Below are positions 26,434 to 39,031 of a stretch of 64,000 nucleotides of DNA, piece by piece. A program made the translations under genes and the position numbers. Each line of letters opens with the position of its first letter. Position 1 is the first letter of the stretch. Where the stretch lies: positions 1-64,000 of the forward strand of contig FWCC01000331.1 of NCBI GenBank assembly GCA_900169235.1, in the 5' to 3' direction. The notes below the pieces were generated by a model that had not been told where the DNA came from, made no database searches, and was given only the letters and a program-made list of their open reading frames with translations. This DNA is from Zarea fungicola. Taxonomy: Eukaryota; Ascomycota; Sordariomycetes; Hypocreales; Cordycipitaceae.

Positions 26434-28671
26434 ATGCAGCCTACCAAGTCGATCGTACGGCCGACTCAATCTTTTCAAGGCAATGTATCAGAATCCAAGG
26501 ATGATATATACGACATACCAACCAGTCGTGAAACGACACCAACTATACCAGAGAAGAGAATGATACAAACCGGCACTAGAACGGGCAGCAGCTATAGCGG
26601 GAAGAAAAGGAAACACGCACCTGCCTTCACTGGCACTTCTGCCACGAAGCGACAACAATCATCGCGCCCTCGTGCCAAGGCTAGCTCCAGTCCAAAACTC
26701 GAGGCAAAAGTAACAATGGATTCATCAGCCAGCCCCTTGGGAGACAAAGAAATGCAGTACAATTCGCAAGTAAAGAACAACATCACACTGCTACCTCCCG
26801 CACCAATACGATCGGTCAAAAATAGTGGTCTTGTTAAGAAATCTAAGCCTGCGCCATCAACACCCCAAATAAATACAATCCTACCCCGTCGCCAACGTCT
26901 CATAGATACACTGGCGGCACAGAGATTAAGGAGCCCGGAATCGGCCATGAACTCGGACTCTGACTCGAACTCTGAATCAGGTACAGAGAGAATCTCAAAG
27001 GCCCCGATGGTGTATACGAATGCAGAAATTACGTACAACTCTCCTTCGCCGCACATTCAGCTTCCCGCAGCAAGAACCCCTGACAGGCGCGGAGGACCTG
27101 CCAAGAATAGAAAAATTAAATTGACTTACAGTAGCTCGAGGAGCTTTCTGGGGGGTTCACAGGGCCAAAGCAATGCTGCAATTCTCGATGATGTTGGCGA
27201 AACGTTGCCAGCACCGGACGAGGAAGACCCTCTCGCAGCGCCAATTAGTTCCCCTGTTGCCGACTACGATTTTGAAGATGAATCAGACGGCCCGAAAGTC
27301 GGCATACAGAGCGTCCATGAGCTTCGTCGTGCCGGTGCAAATAACCGATTTTCTGATGAAATGGATGACTTACTGGCACGAATAGGCAAGCCCTCACCTT
27401 TGCCGTCTTCACTACGTCGCAACGCGCTCTGTGAACTAGCGAACAAACTACAGAGAAAGGAATTCGCTGGCCAATTCCGTGACCATGCAGCCCGCGACAA
27501 TATTGTGAAAGTTATTGGAAGCGAGAAAGATGTCATCAGCGGCTTTGCTTTGGTCGCGGCACTGGTCACATTTTTGTCTTTTAGTCCGGCGCCGCATTTA
27601 CTCCGCCAACTACCGGCTGAGAACGTCGGTGCTCTTTTGAGTCGACTATTCCGAGAGCAACGGGATGTGGACGACATTTCAATGCAGGAAGATATGGATT
27701 TGACGCGCGCCACAAAGTCTTCACTCAAGAGTTTGAAGTCATCGATCCTACACATGGACATTTGGCATGACCAGAGGTTGACATCCCTTACACCCCGTAC
27801 CATTGCATTGCAGCTCCTTGTCGTTCTAAGTCGTTGCGCAGATATCAAGTGTCTCGAACGATTGACACCTGACATCGAGCATAACATAGCGTCAATGGCG
27901 CAGACTTACTCAAACGAACGAGCCCCGCGACACATCGACTACGTGTTGATCATCTTGGCATTAGAAGCCCAATCAAATGTAATGAGTTTGGAAAATGAAA
28001 AATATTCGGTCGCCATCAAAGGTTGCCTACAGACTACGCTTGATGCATGGCTGCAACAAGACGACACTCTGACTAGCACGACGCTGAAATTAGCGATCAA
28101 CATAACGAACAACGAGGTCGGAGCCTCAGTATTTGATGATAGCTCGATATTGTCAAAGTTGACGTATTCGATATCGCAAGGCTTAGCACAGATCCAAAGT
28201 CATCTCCACCAAGGCAATTTTCAGGACCGGTTATACGATGAGCTCCTTCTGATTCTAGGCATTGTCATCAACATCCTAGAGCACTGTGCCCCGGCCCGGA
28301 CCTCAGTGGACGGCCGGTCACTCAGCAGGGTTACTGCTCTCTGGTTGAGCAATATGTCATTTGTTGACGATGTAAGTGCAATCCCAAGTGGTATGACAAC
28401 GACAAAAGTCCTGACTTCTGTAAAGGCGGATTCTGTTAGCAAATCAAAAATTGGGGTCGCGCTTGGCTACTTGTCTATTATATTGGGTTATTTGTATTTG
28501 ACCTCTCCGGGACGATCACAGATGAGGGCACACAAAGACTGGCCTGGAACGGCGCACTTGATTAATTCTATTCAAGAATTTCTTCGGATTTCCCAGACCA
28601 TTGGAAATAAGACGCATGAGCTTGAGGCGCTCGTCAGAGATCTTCGTATGCAGCACATTGCCGACGGATAG
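26434..28671 (+). CDS. WPL1: WAPL-domain cohesin release factor
   Basis: Wapl/Rad61 opens the cohesin ring to release it from chromatin. A single uninterrupted frame of 745 aa, unusual among the intron-rich neighbours. Residues 1 to about 290 are low-complexity (Ser, Thr, Pro, Lys) with acidic patches. The WAPL-like helical domain starts near residue 305 with FSDEMDDLLARIG, then LANKLQRKEFAGQFRDHAARDN and VIGSEKDVISGFALVAALVT. The rest is helical to the C-terminal LEALVRDLRMQH. Identification rests on the domain pattern; I see no other plausible family. Confidence 0.82.
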   Translation: MQPTKSIVRPTQSFQGNVSESKDDIYDIPTSRETTPTIPEKRMIQTGTRTGSSYSGKKRKHAPAFTGTSATKRQQSSRPRAKASSSPKLEAKVTMDSSASPLGDKEMQYNSQVKNNITLLPPAPIRSVKNSGLVKKSKPAPSTPQINTILPRRQRLIDTLAAQRLRSPESAMNSDSDSNSESGTERISKAPMVYTNAEITYNSPSPHIQLPAARTPDRRGGPAKNRKIKLTYSSSRSFLGGSQGQSNAAILDDVGETLPAPDEEDPLAAPISSPVADYDFEDESDGPKVGIQSVHELRRAGANNRFSDEMDDLLARIGKPSPLPSSLRRNALCELANKLQRKEFAGQFRDHAARDNIVKVIGSEKDVISGFALVAALVTFLSFSPAPHLLRQLPAENVGALLSRLFREQRDVDDISMQEDMDLTRATKSSLKSLKSSILHMDIWHDQRLTSLTPRTIALQLLVVLSRCADIKCLERLTPDIEHNIASMAQTYSNERAPRHIDYVLIILALEAQSNVMSLENEKYSVAIKGCLQTTLDAWLQQDDTLTSTTLKLAINITNNEVGASVFDDSSILSKLTYSISQGLAQIQSHLHQGNFQDRLYDELLLILGIVINILEHCAPARTSVDGRSLSRVTALWLSNMSFVDDVSAIPSGMTTTKVLTSVKADSVSKSKIGVALGYLSIILGYLYLTSPGRSQMRAHKDWPGTAHLINSIQEFLRISQTIGNKTHELEALVRDLRMQHIADG

Positions 28672-29046
28672 TTGCCCTAACTGAAAGGTTTCTCTTAGCG
28701 GCTGTTGAACTCTTCATTCGGTTGATTTTGGCTTATTAATTATAGAAACCAATGGCCAAGGCATTCAGTAGCTGACAAGTTGTTTACAAAGCAATAATAC
28801 TCTCATCCATGTGGTTCGAGACTGTTTTCGCACTCTAGCTCATCGCCTTCCAAGCCAAAAAGTTTGAAGGACTCGATTTTGACAGCGTCCATTTCAAGTG
28901 GTTGACGCTGACAGGGCATAAAAATTATAGTGGGGCGACTACTCCTCGTTATCGATAACACCGAGAAAAAAAAAGTCCAAGAGGTAGCCCCAATGCGCGG
29001 CCTCTGGATCTCTCTAAGAACCATATCCAAAGTAACATTATACACG
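28672..29046. other. intergenic, WAPL 3' and NOP2 promoter
   Basis: About 375 nt. The NOP2 frame is open upstream to 28930, but that extension lacks family similarity, so I treat it as 5' UTR. Confidence 0.45.
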
Positions 29047-31153
29047 ATGGGTCAAGGACGTCGCATGAAAAGAAAGCAGGGCGCACCTGAGCCTCTGTCT
29101 GAAGAACATTTTGCCCGCCTGAAAAGAAAGGCTGGCATTCCAGTTGACGATAATGAGCTGCCCACGAAGACTGCCGCGCCAAAGAGGCGTCGCATGGCTA
29201 AAAAGACTACGACCGTCAAGAGGAGCAAAAAGGCTTTAGTCGAATCTGAGACTGAATTTAATTCGTCCCATCATGACGGGCTTCTCGATGATTCCGATGA
29301 GAAACTAGGTGACGATTTCATTGGATCTGGAGATTCCGTTGTTGACTCGGATGATGAAACCGCGAACAAGAAAGAACGATTCGTGTTTTCCGATGACGAA
29401 GACGATAGTGATAAAGAAGAGGCTCTAACAGCTGCGAATATCGAGGGTCTTTCCACGAAACTGGACCAGCAATTGGAAAGGGAGCGCGCTGAGGCTGAAG
29501 CTGAAGTGCAAAACTCCGCACTACAAACAAATCTTGACGGAGACAGGCCGAAAGTTCTAGGCTCCTTGGAAGAATCCGACGAGGATCTTGGGAGCTCAAA
29601 CTCTCTTCTTGCTCCGGATCTGCAGCTCTTGCGCCAGCGGATTACTGATATTATAAGAATCTTGGGAGACTTCGCGAAATTGGCGGAGGAAGGTCGCTCG
29701 CGAGCGGAATACACGTCTCAGCTTCTTGATGATATCTGCGCATATTACAACTATTCGCCATTCCTTGCTGAAAAACTTTACAATCTCTTTACCCCACGAG
29801 AAGCTTTCGCATTTTTTGAAGCCAACGAAGCTCCGAGACCAATTGTGATCAGAACGAACACCTTGCGTACTCATCGCAGAGACCTAGCGCAGGCTTTAAT
29901 TAATCGAGGTGTCACTCTGGAACCTGTTGGCAAGTGGAGCAAGGTTGGATTACAGGTCTTTGAATCGTCCATTCCTCTTGGAGCGACACCAGAGTACTTG
30001 GCCGGCCACTACATTCTCCAGGCCGCATCTTCCTTTCTACCAGTCATGTCTCTTTCGCCACAGCCGTGAGTTTCAGCACTATTGTGATGTATTGGCGATA
30101 GTCACTAATCAATTTTCGCAGGGGAGAGCGTGTACTAGACGTATGATCCGAACTCTTCTTGACTCGTATGAACCAGTACTAACTCGTCAATAGATGGCTG
30201 CAGCACCTGGCGGCAAAACAACTCATTGTGCTGCAATGATGAAGGTTTGCTCTTTAATCTATTTTTCGGTATCAAACTTGCTAATGCCTGTCAGAATACC
30301 GGTGTAATCGTTGCAAATGATCCCAATAAAGCACGTGCTAAGGGCTTAATTGGTAATGTACATCGTTTGGGTGCCAAGAATGTCATTGTATGCTCCTACG
30401 ATGCTAGAGAGTTCCCTCGTGTCATGGGGGGGTTCGATAGGGTTCTCCTCGACGCTCCTTGCTCTGGGACTGGCGTCATCGCCAAGGACCCCTCCGTTAA
30501 AACTAACAAAACTGAGCGCGATTTCATGACACTTCCCCATACTCAGAAGCAGCTTTTGCTCTCAGCCATCGACTCTGTCAACCATGCTGGTAGCGGTGGT
30601 TACATCGTATATTCAACTTGCAGTGTTACCGTCGAGGAGAAGTAAGTTTGTCGAGCAACCTCTCTCTCACGTTACTGTTCTCCCGTACTGACTATTCGAT
30701 AGTGAGCAGGTCGTGGCTTACGCCCTGTCGCGAAGACCTAACGTCAAGCTTGTGGATACCGAGCTGCCGTTCGGTAAAGAGGGCTTCACCAGCTATATGG
30801 GCAAGACCTTCGACCCTAGCTTGAAGCTGACTCGGCGTTACTATCCTCATACATACAATGTTGATGGGTTCTACGTTGCCAAATTCAAGAAGATTGGGCC
30901 AACACCAGCAAATTCAGCAAGGGGCAAATACAAAGCCGATGAAGCTGCTCTGCCTGCAGACAAAACTCCAGTTACTGAATCTGACGCGCCTCCTATGGGT
31001 GGGGAGCAAGCAGACAGCGATTTCGGTGGCTTCGATGAGGCTGGGGATAAAGATTACATGGAGCGCGCGAAGAGGAGCGCCATGCGACGCAGGGGCATTG
31101 ATCCCCGTTCCCTAGACCGGCCGCAAGCGGATAAGAAAGTTGCAGGAGAATGA
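29047..31153 (+). CDS. NOP2: 25S rRNA (cytosine-C5)-methyltransferase Nop2
   Basis: Nucleolar SAM-dependent m5C methyltransferase needed for 60S assembly. Five exons: 29047-30065, 30122-30140, 30194-30244, 30295-30641, 30703-31153, total 628 aa. Start chosen at MGQGRRMKRKQG, matching the conserved Nop2 start; an in-frame Met 39 codons upstream gives no family match. Basic and acidic N-terminal third, then LYNLFTPREAFAFFEANE, VLDMAAAPGGKTTHCAAM (SAM site, spread over three exons), DAPCSGTG near 415 and the catalytic motif YSTCSV near 468. The second exon is only 19 nt. A lysine-rich C-terminal tail follows. Confidence 0.96.
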
Positions 31154-31690
31154 GACTTTCAGACTGAGCTACTGTAGGCTTTACGTCTGACGTTGCTGGA
31201 AGTGTTGATTAAGCTATATATTCATGGTTTTGTAATTTATCTGCATTGGTCTCTTCTCGTTCTCATCCCCTCCACGCGTGTTCTTATGGCATTTTCCAGT
31301 AATGCATTTTTCTGTACTGCTCGTCAGCTGCCATGGAGTTGAACTCGCATACACCTGTGAGCTTCGATGTGGATCTGCTAGCCTACCCTGCATCTGTAAC
31401 GAAGGGCACTCCGGGCTTCTCGAGCTGTGGTTGTCTCGGCGTATCAGTGCGGTTTTGTATTCCCTGCCATCCTTTTATGTATGAAGACATATAATTTATT
31501 CCTGCATGCCTCGTATCTATGCGTTAAGTCCACTCTTGTTCCTACTATTACCCTTCACCAGCTCCGATAAATGTGTGCTCAGTGATGTATTATTCGTGAA
31601 CGCCAGCTGTATTGGTTCAACCGAAGCAATGACACCGCTGAGTGCATGGCAGGTAATCCAATACTGTAAATTAACGCAATTGGCAGAGCT
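31154..31690. other. convergent 3' intergenic region, NOP2 and FAP7
   Basis: About 540 nt between convergent stops. Plus-strand ORFs have no recognisable product. Confidence 0.5.
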
Positions 31691-32319
31691 CTATTCATTA
31701 TCACTCCTCCATTGATCTACCCAGGCCTCAACCCGCTCCACGTTTGTTTCCATCTCATCAGACGTGTTGCTAGTGAGCTCAATTACGATCTCGTCATCAT
31801 AGGAGTCCCTTGCCTCCTGCAAAAGCACTTCCATTATTTCAGAATCTAAATTCTCCTGAAGCTTAGCCTCTGGATAGTTTCTGATACGAAGACAGTTAGT
31901 AAGCTCTGGCAGGTGAGCATCAACCGCCGAACATACCTCGCCTTCAACCGGTCGTAGAGCGTGGTAGAATCCACCCGCAAGACGACAACCAGATCAATCC
32001 AGCTCTTCGGAAACAAGTCACAAGCATGCCAGTCTATCAGACAGCCACCCTGCTTCACGTCGTCCTCAATCGCGTCCAATAACTTACAGCATTAGCACCA
32101 CAAGCAAGACCCAATTCAGTGCAAGTGACCACTTACTTTATCTTCATCCACAATCCAACTCTGAAATTCCTCACTCCAGCCCTCATGACAATCCTTGTCC
32201 TTCACAATTTGATTCACAGAAATGTGCCGAAGCCCCAGCCTCTCCGCCAGGTTATCGCAGTGAGTAGTCTTTCCCACGCCTGGGGTTCCAGTTATGATGA
32301 TGTTTGGAGACCGCCTCAT
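31691..32319 (-). CDS. FAP7: Fap7/AK6 ribosome-assembly ATPase
   Basis: Atypical adenylate kinase that acts late in 40S maturation (18S rRNA 3' processing with uS11). Three exons: 32319-32137, 32082-31937, 31880-31691, total 172 aa, normal size. Walker A: IIITGTPGVGKTTHCDNLAE; then HISVNQIVKDKDCHEGW, CLIDWHACDLFPKSWIDLVV and LRVDSTTLYDRLKARNYPE. Start set at MRRSPNII; an upstream in-frame Met adds seven residues. Confidence 0.95.
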
Positions 32320-32756
32320 CTCTAAGATCCCAAGTACCAATGATCAGAAACTGAGCAGACAGAACAAGTAGGCAAATAAATATCGGAAGAGTGATGAGCG
32401 GCACAATGGAACGAGCTGATAGGCGTCTTTTGACTGTTGGTTCACAGGGAAACTACGAGCACGCTGTTATTAAGAGTTTTTTCGCTGCCCCACCCCAACC
32501 GCCACCACACGCACCGTCAGTCACCACCTCCTAGGCACTGAAGCCCAACGAAACTGAGCATGCGCCAGTTGCTGTCTAATAACCCAAAGGCAGTAATTGA
32601 GCGTGACATCATCTTTACATGATAGCCTTTTTCTTCTTCTCTAGCCATATAAATTGCGAAATACAAAACCCATCATCAACACCAGGTTGTACATACTTCT
32701 CCAACTGATTTATCCGTACATCGTCAGTAGGTGCCATCATACTTGGAGGCAAAACA
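32320..32756. other. intergenic: FAP7 promoter and myosin V 3' end
   Basis: About 440 nt in tandem orientation; no ORF of interest. Confidence 0.5.
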
Positions 32757-35700
32757 TCACCCCTCGAACTCCGCGCCACCCTCTAGCTCATCCACTTCAG
32801 CTATGCTTGAAGGACGGTTGAACTCATCACCATCCCCGTACTCGAGCTTTTCCTGCTGCGCAATTGCCTGTGCAGACACAATTTCTGCTAAACGTTTAAG
32901 ACGTGGTGTTTGAAGCCCTGTCCAACAGTTAGCCTAACGTTTGATACTCAGTAGTTCATATTGGGTAGCTTACAAGAAGGTGTATATGTTTCCAAGGCAG
33001 TAATAGCGCGGGGCTCAGCAATTTCGTACGGGCCACTATCGTCCATATCGACAGCTTGGAGAAGAAGGACGTCGCTTTTCTCTGTAACACGGGATGCCAC
33101 CGCCTTCATGATCTCGCCATTGATGGGCTGCTCATAATCAGCGACAAGATACTGATTTAACAGCTTCTGAATCTGGTTTGGCGACAACCTGTGTTTTGTT
33201 AGCAGTCAGCGCTAGTAAACTTGCGTCTTCTTTCACTTACATCCAGCAAATATCCTGAATAATCTCGATGTCATTTAAAGTCGCCTTCTTCAGCTGCAGG
33301 AGTTTTGTAGCTTGCTGTGAGAGGTATTTAGTGTCTGCCGCTATGACTTATTTCCCACGGCTGGCTTACCATCAGATGCTCGAGCTGCAGGGTACCTTCT
33401 GGCATGTCGTGGCTCTTGCACCACTCCTCAATGCGCGTGATGTTGTAGTTAATTTGCAGCCCACGTTTCCATGACAGAAAATTTCGCCTCATCAGTAAAT
33501 CGTTGAAAGCAGTGACACCAACAAGACGTAGAAGTTCAGTGACAGTTTGCGTAATGATTGAGTCTTCCAGGTAGTAGGCTTTCATGGCGCGGAATACGCT
33601 GTTAAGCAAGCTTAGGAGGTTATCCATGCTGTACGCCGGCTGGGAGTTTGACTGCAAAAGTTTGCCCAAGAATCGATTGCTCTCGCTTGTAATGAAGCCG
33701 GGCAAAGACTGTGACTCAATAATCGCTGGAATGATCATTTTATGGAGCTTCTTCTTGAGAACCTTCATCCAAGTGTGGTATATATTGAACTCAAGGCTTT
33801 CAAGGTCGTGCTTAACAATCTCCAGAAGCCGGTCGTACTCATAATTATCAGTCTTCTGTGTCTCATACCAGTCTTCGGCTAGGAACACAAAGGACAACAT
33901 TTCATGCACATTTGAGAGCCAGAACGCACCGGGGCTTATGGCATCATCGCCATCATGCTGCATGACCTCTTGCTGAATCGATTGCATAACATTCGCGAGA
34001 AAACGTTCAGATTCCTTAACAAAGCCATTGTTCCACATCTCAGAAGTGACCAGGTTGATGAGATAGGATGGGAAGAGTACTTCCTTATCAGAAGGAGGTG
34101 GGTTGGAGTTTGGCGATGGAATTTTGAGATTACGGATCAAGCCCATGGTAACCTCTTCGTTCAAACCATCCTCGTCAGCAAGTAGAGTCTCCAACTCCAT
34201 TTCAATATTGTCAACACCCGGAATGAAAGTGGTTCCAGAAAGATTTTGCCGGTGAGCCGTGGTTGTAACTGCCATGGACACTGGCCGAGGGTTATAAGCT
34301 CCGCTGAATCGGTCAACTTCGCGAGTCTCTGCGCCGGCACTGCGTCGCTTTGGTTTCTTCGAAGAAACAAGGTTAATCAACCCGGTCGAAACAGGCTGGA
34401 CAGGCGCTGATCCGTTCACTAATTCACTGTTTACCGGTATACTTCTCTTTGCCACCTCTAAAGCGTCTCGCAGTGCTTCCAGCTCTTGCTTCAAACTGGA
34501 GTTGTCGTTCTCCCTTTCAGTGCCTGTTTGCTTGGCAGACTCGAGCTCCGAGCTGGCGACACGAAGCGACTCACGAAGCTCTCGTTCCTCTTCTTGCATC
34601 CTCTTGATGTTGGCAGTAGATTCATCAAAGGCTTGTTGTAGCTTCTTCATTTCATCTTCCATTGCTTCAAGGCGGGCCACAGCAATACCAGCTTGGTTAG
34701 CTTCGGTTTGCAGTTCTTTGGTACGCGCTTCCAGAGCATTATGACGATTTTTCCAGGATTTGATCTGTGCCTCATAACTTTCAACTTGTGTGATCAAACC
34801 CTTATTTTTTTCCTTCATAGACCCCAGAGATTGTGTGAGCTCGACGACCTTGTTTTCAAGCCTGTATGAGATCTGCTTGAGATCTCGGGCCTCCTCCCTG
34901 ACTGTTTTGTACTCGCGACGGGCGCGCTTACCTCGCCAAAGATTTTGGACGATGACAACCTTCTTGCGGTATTGTCTCCAAGAACGCAACTGAAGACGGG
35001 ATCTCCAAGTCCTCTGAATTACAACGGCAGCATTACCAACGCGGGCTTCCATAATTGCCTTGCGTCGGAGATAGCCCTTAGCCATTGATTCAAACAGAAC
35101 CATGTCACTTCTGATGCGCAGGAACGACTTTCTCTGTTTTTGTCCACGCCAAACCCTTTGAATGGTTGTTGCGGCTCTGATGGTACGAAGCTCCTGGGCT
35201 TTGCGCCTTGCCATATATGCTCTGGCGGCTGATTGACTGCGAATAACAGCATCGCGTGCTTCCAAAAAGCGACGTCGGTAGTACTTTGCTTTCAAATTTT
35301 TCTGGATCATCACTGCGCATTCATTCAAACGGTTGGTACGAAGTCCTTCCAGAAATGCTAGCATACCAGCACGGAAGAAGATTTTTGTCAAACCCAGTTG
35401 ATATTTGTCTAACCCCTTTCCTGTAGAAGTGCCAAGAGCTTTGGTCAGAATGGCATTGGCCATGTCGCGAATCTCTGCCGTCCATTGACTGGAGCGGACA
35501 AGCATGTAGTAACGTAAAGCGAACTCTTCATACGTCCATCGTGTAGGATAACCTGCGCAACTGATTCTGACAGTTTCCAATACACCGCAGGCTCGGAGCT
35601 GGCTGAGAACCATTGGACCTTCGAATTTCCAAGCCTCCTTGGCTTCATTGGGCTTGATGCATCGAATATAGTGAACATCTGTGTTGTTGATTGTGTTCAT

Positions 35701-37848
35701 AAGCTCTATCAATGAGGAGCGAAATATACCCCCCAACGTAGGCTTCCTATTGACAGCCACACCGATTTTCCGGCCAGCAACCGGCTTTACAGCGTTTGAT
35801 GACGCAGAGGCAACGTCCTTTTCACGGACTGCAGATGCCGCGTCCAGTACCTCTTTCAAGAAGACATTCCTGGTAGCACGAAGAACAGTCATGTGCTCAT
35901 CTGGCACCGTATCTCGGTTCTTCTCAATGAAACCCTCGGATTCATAAGTAACGTCGATGGCGTAGTGGCAAACTGTGAATGCTGTTTTTCCGAATCTAGG
36001 TTTTTTGAAAAAGGTATGCTGTTTGTCGGAGCTGAAGTTTTGATAGAGCTTATTAACGAAGCTTTCATCGCTACCCATAGGAAGTCTGGATTCTTCGTCA
36101 AGAAGCGAGAGGACACCCATTTTGCCTTCGATCAGATCAATGCAAGGTTGATTGTCGGAGAAATCAATAAAGGTCCAATCTATTTGTTCCTTTAGATATT
36201 CCTCTTGTTCTAGCTTGAAAACGTGCTGATTGAACTCCTGCTGAAGTTTTTCATTGGCATAGTTGATACAGAATTGTTCAAAGGAGTTCTTTGCAAAATG
36301 TTCGAAGCCGTAGATATCCAGGACACCAATGAAGCATTTGACGCGATCAAGTACCTCAGACGTTGCCAGACTGTGGTTGATGATGTCTACCAGCCAGTCA
36401 AATAAGCTAGAATAAATAAACTTGGCCACGGAATCCCGAACCACCACTGCTTGAGCTTGTGACAAGTTTGATGTGATTTTTTCACCCCTTGTAATGAGCT
36501 GCTTCTTCACAATCCATTTGGCGAACTCTGTTGCATCAATGCCAAGGATATTGCAGGCCAGTTCTAGCGAGGGCTCTGTTGGAGCGAGAACACTGTCATT
36601 TCTCGAGGCGGTGATTCTGACGTTGCCCAAGTGTAAAAGGCCAGCTAAGAGCTTGAAGATGTCGGCTTGCTGTTCTGGGGCAACACCGATTGTTTGTAGA
36701 CTCTTCTTGGTTGCTTCAAATTCAGCTTTGTCGTCAACTCCGTCAATGGTAGGACATTCACCCTGATTCAGATAGTCAAACTTGTCGATGGGGAGAATGT
36801 TAAGCTCCTGGCGTTCTCGTTCGGAAGCGCCTGCAACGAGTTGATAAAAAATATGGTAGTTTCTCTCTTTCGACGGTTGAAAAACGAGCCTCGATCGTTC
36901 CAAGAGGTATGTTCGGATCTTTGCACCGATGATGTTCGTATTGTCATCAAACATAATTTCGATGTATTTTCCAAATCGGGAGGAGTTGTCGTTTCGCGTG
37001 GTTTTCGCATTGCCAAATGCTTCCATAATGGGATTCGTTGCCAGAATTTGTTCTTCTGTCTCGCTCATGGCTTCCGGGCCGCGTTTCGAACGAGCTCCAG
37101 GATTATCTGGCGCTTCTCGCGTAGCAAAGTAGCGCATGATGTATTTGGCACTGACAGTTTTTCCTGCACCTGATTCACCTGAAACAACGATTGTTTGATT
37201 CTTGTTATCGCGAACCATGTCCCTAATGATCGTTAGAGCTTTTTATGCGAAGAACTTCAGTTTGCATAGCCTCATACATGAATGCTTCCTCTGCAATGGC
37301 AAATAGATGTGGTGCCTGCGTTGCTCGTTGGCGCCCAGCATAGACTTGTACCATGCCTGGAACATATAGAGAATCGACTCTTGCAAACGGGTTTGTTGCA
37401 ATCAGGACAATGCCACTGTAGGTATAAATTTCCTTTTGTAGATATCGTAGTCGGATCGCTTGTAGAACTAGGTGTAGGGGTCAGATAAATCAGTCATTGG
37501 ACGGTAAACATCATGTCAAATAGGCTATACCAGCTGGCTCGTTGAGATGCGACAGATTAGTCAAGTCGTCGCTAGCTTCAAGAATTGTCGGGTTCATTAA
37601 CGGAGGGAGGGCTGGGTCTGAGCCAGTTTGCAGAGACTCGGCAGGCACTTCAATAGTTTTTGTCTGTGAAAGTTAGAGCAGAGAACATAAACAACCCAAT
37701 CGATTCAACCAACCTCGCCGTTCTCCAGTTTGAACTCCAGCTTGACTTTTGAGCCATCTGCAGTTTTGTTCACGAGTTCGGAAGCGACCCAGCCCTCAGC
37801 AGCATCAGGCTGCCAAGCTTTGGTGCCGACATCGTAGGTCGACGCCAT
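32757..37848 (-). CDS. MYO2: class V myosin heavy chain
   Basis: Actin motor that carries vesicles and organelles. Seven exons: 37848-37714, 37663-37531, 37467-37278, 37222-33370, 33314-33241, 33188-32974, 32917-32757, total 1586 aa. SH3-like N-terminus, motor domain with P-loop GESGAGKT at 168-175, switch I NNSSRFGKYIEI, and the DIYGFEHFAKNSFEQF relay region. About six IQ motifs lie between 780 and 920, a coiled coil between about 930 and 1070, and the cargo-binding dilute (DIL) domain from about 1210 to 1540. Introns cluster at both ends; the middle exon is 3853 nt. Length and domain order are standard for fungal myosin V. Confidence 0.97.
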
Positions 37849-39031
37849 CGAGAAACTTGTCGACGAGAATTGCCAGCGGCAAGGCGGATTCAAGAGAGAG
37901 ATGAAACTGGAAGTGGATCGGATAAATTGGCCGAGAGGATGAAAATGACCATGTGGTTGACGCTTCCAAACGAAAGCAACGCTCAGGTAGAATTGAGCCT
38001 AGAACGGAGGCTGAACTGGGCCAGACAGAGCACTGACGTCGCTTGCGACGTATGTTGTAATGTGTAAAAGGCAAAATGAGAAGAAGAGATGCAGTTGACC
38101 ACAATATACAAGCTCGCTCCACGAATCAAAGGGGCTGCCGTGCAAGACGAAATGGTACAGTTCGAAATGAACGACGACACTGGCAGACAGATAAATCAAG
38201 TAGGATGTGTCGCTGGCCAGCTTGATGCGAAGCAAGCAGGGGGCGTCACCGTTGGTTAGTGGATACGAAGCTCCTGAGGCCCTGAACAAGAAGCCCCTGA
38301 CGGCTCAGTGGAAGCTGGTCCGTGCCTGGCTGCATATTAGGGGCACGGCCAGTAACGCGACAAAGGCATGCTCCATAGCAGCGTCTCTTACTCCGTAGAG
38401 CTAAAAAAAAAAAATACACCCAATCTCCCAGAAAACTTCACCAGTGGTGCCCCACTCAGCTTGGAGTGGCGGGAGGCTGGGAAATAGGAATGAAAGTCTG
38501 GGAAAAGGGGTTGGCAGCTTCTGGGTCAATTATCTATGGCTTCACTCGTGGCACTTACATGCCTGCGTGCTGAACAGAGACATATACTTCTCAGCCTGCC
38601 TTGCCAAGAGAGAATATCTATGACTGCTTGCTTCATCTATGCAGCCACAGTGTGCCACGTTTTGGAGCAGTTCTGAAATGGGAACACGCCGAGTTCAAAC
38701 AATTCACTACACACAGGACCCGGCAAGAAGAAATACATTTTCCTTGCTTATTTCTTTTTTTTTTTTTTTTTTTACGAGAGAAGGAGGTAAGCAGAATAAA
38801 CAAACTAATTTATGAGACTGAAAAATATGAGAATAAAACTTTGGATTCCTGAGCCTGTTTCTAGTTGAGAGTTTGAAAGCATCAAGATGTCTTTTTCTAA
38901 ACGCCAGAGGGTGAAATTATAATGAGACTCGCCGAGCAACTGCGTGGCTGCGAATGTTGAGTTCTTAAGAGCCATGCTTATTCTAGTCCCTAAAAAGTCC
39001 ACGCATGCACCATTTATCATTGGTGGTCGTA
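37849..39031. other. intergenic, myosin V promoter side
   Basis: About 1.2 kb. ORFs are unsupported. It contains an A run at 38403-38414 and a 19-nt T run at 38755-38773. Confidence 0.5.
38755..38773. repeat. homopolymer (T)19
   Basis: Nineteen consecutive T in the gene-free stretch between the myosin V start and the SER3 stop. Confidence 0.9.

Noticed and set aside
28930..29046. In-frame 39-codon extension of NOP2
   Set aside because: The family start MGxGRRMKxxG begins at 29047; the extension has no similarity and includes a run of lysines from a homopolymer.
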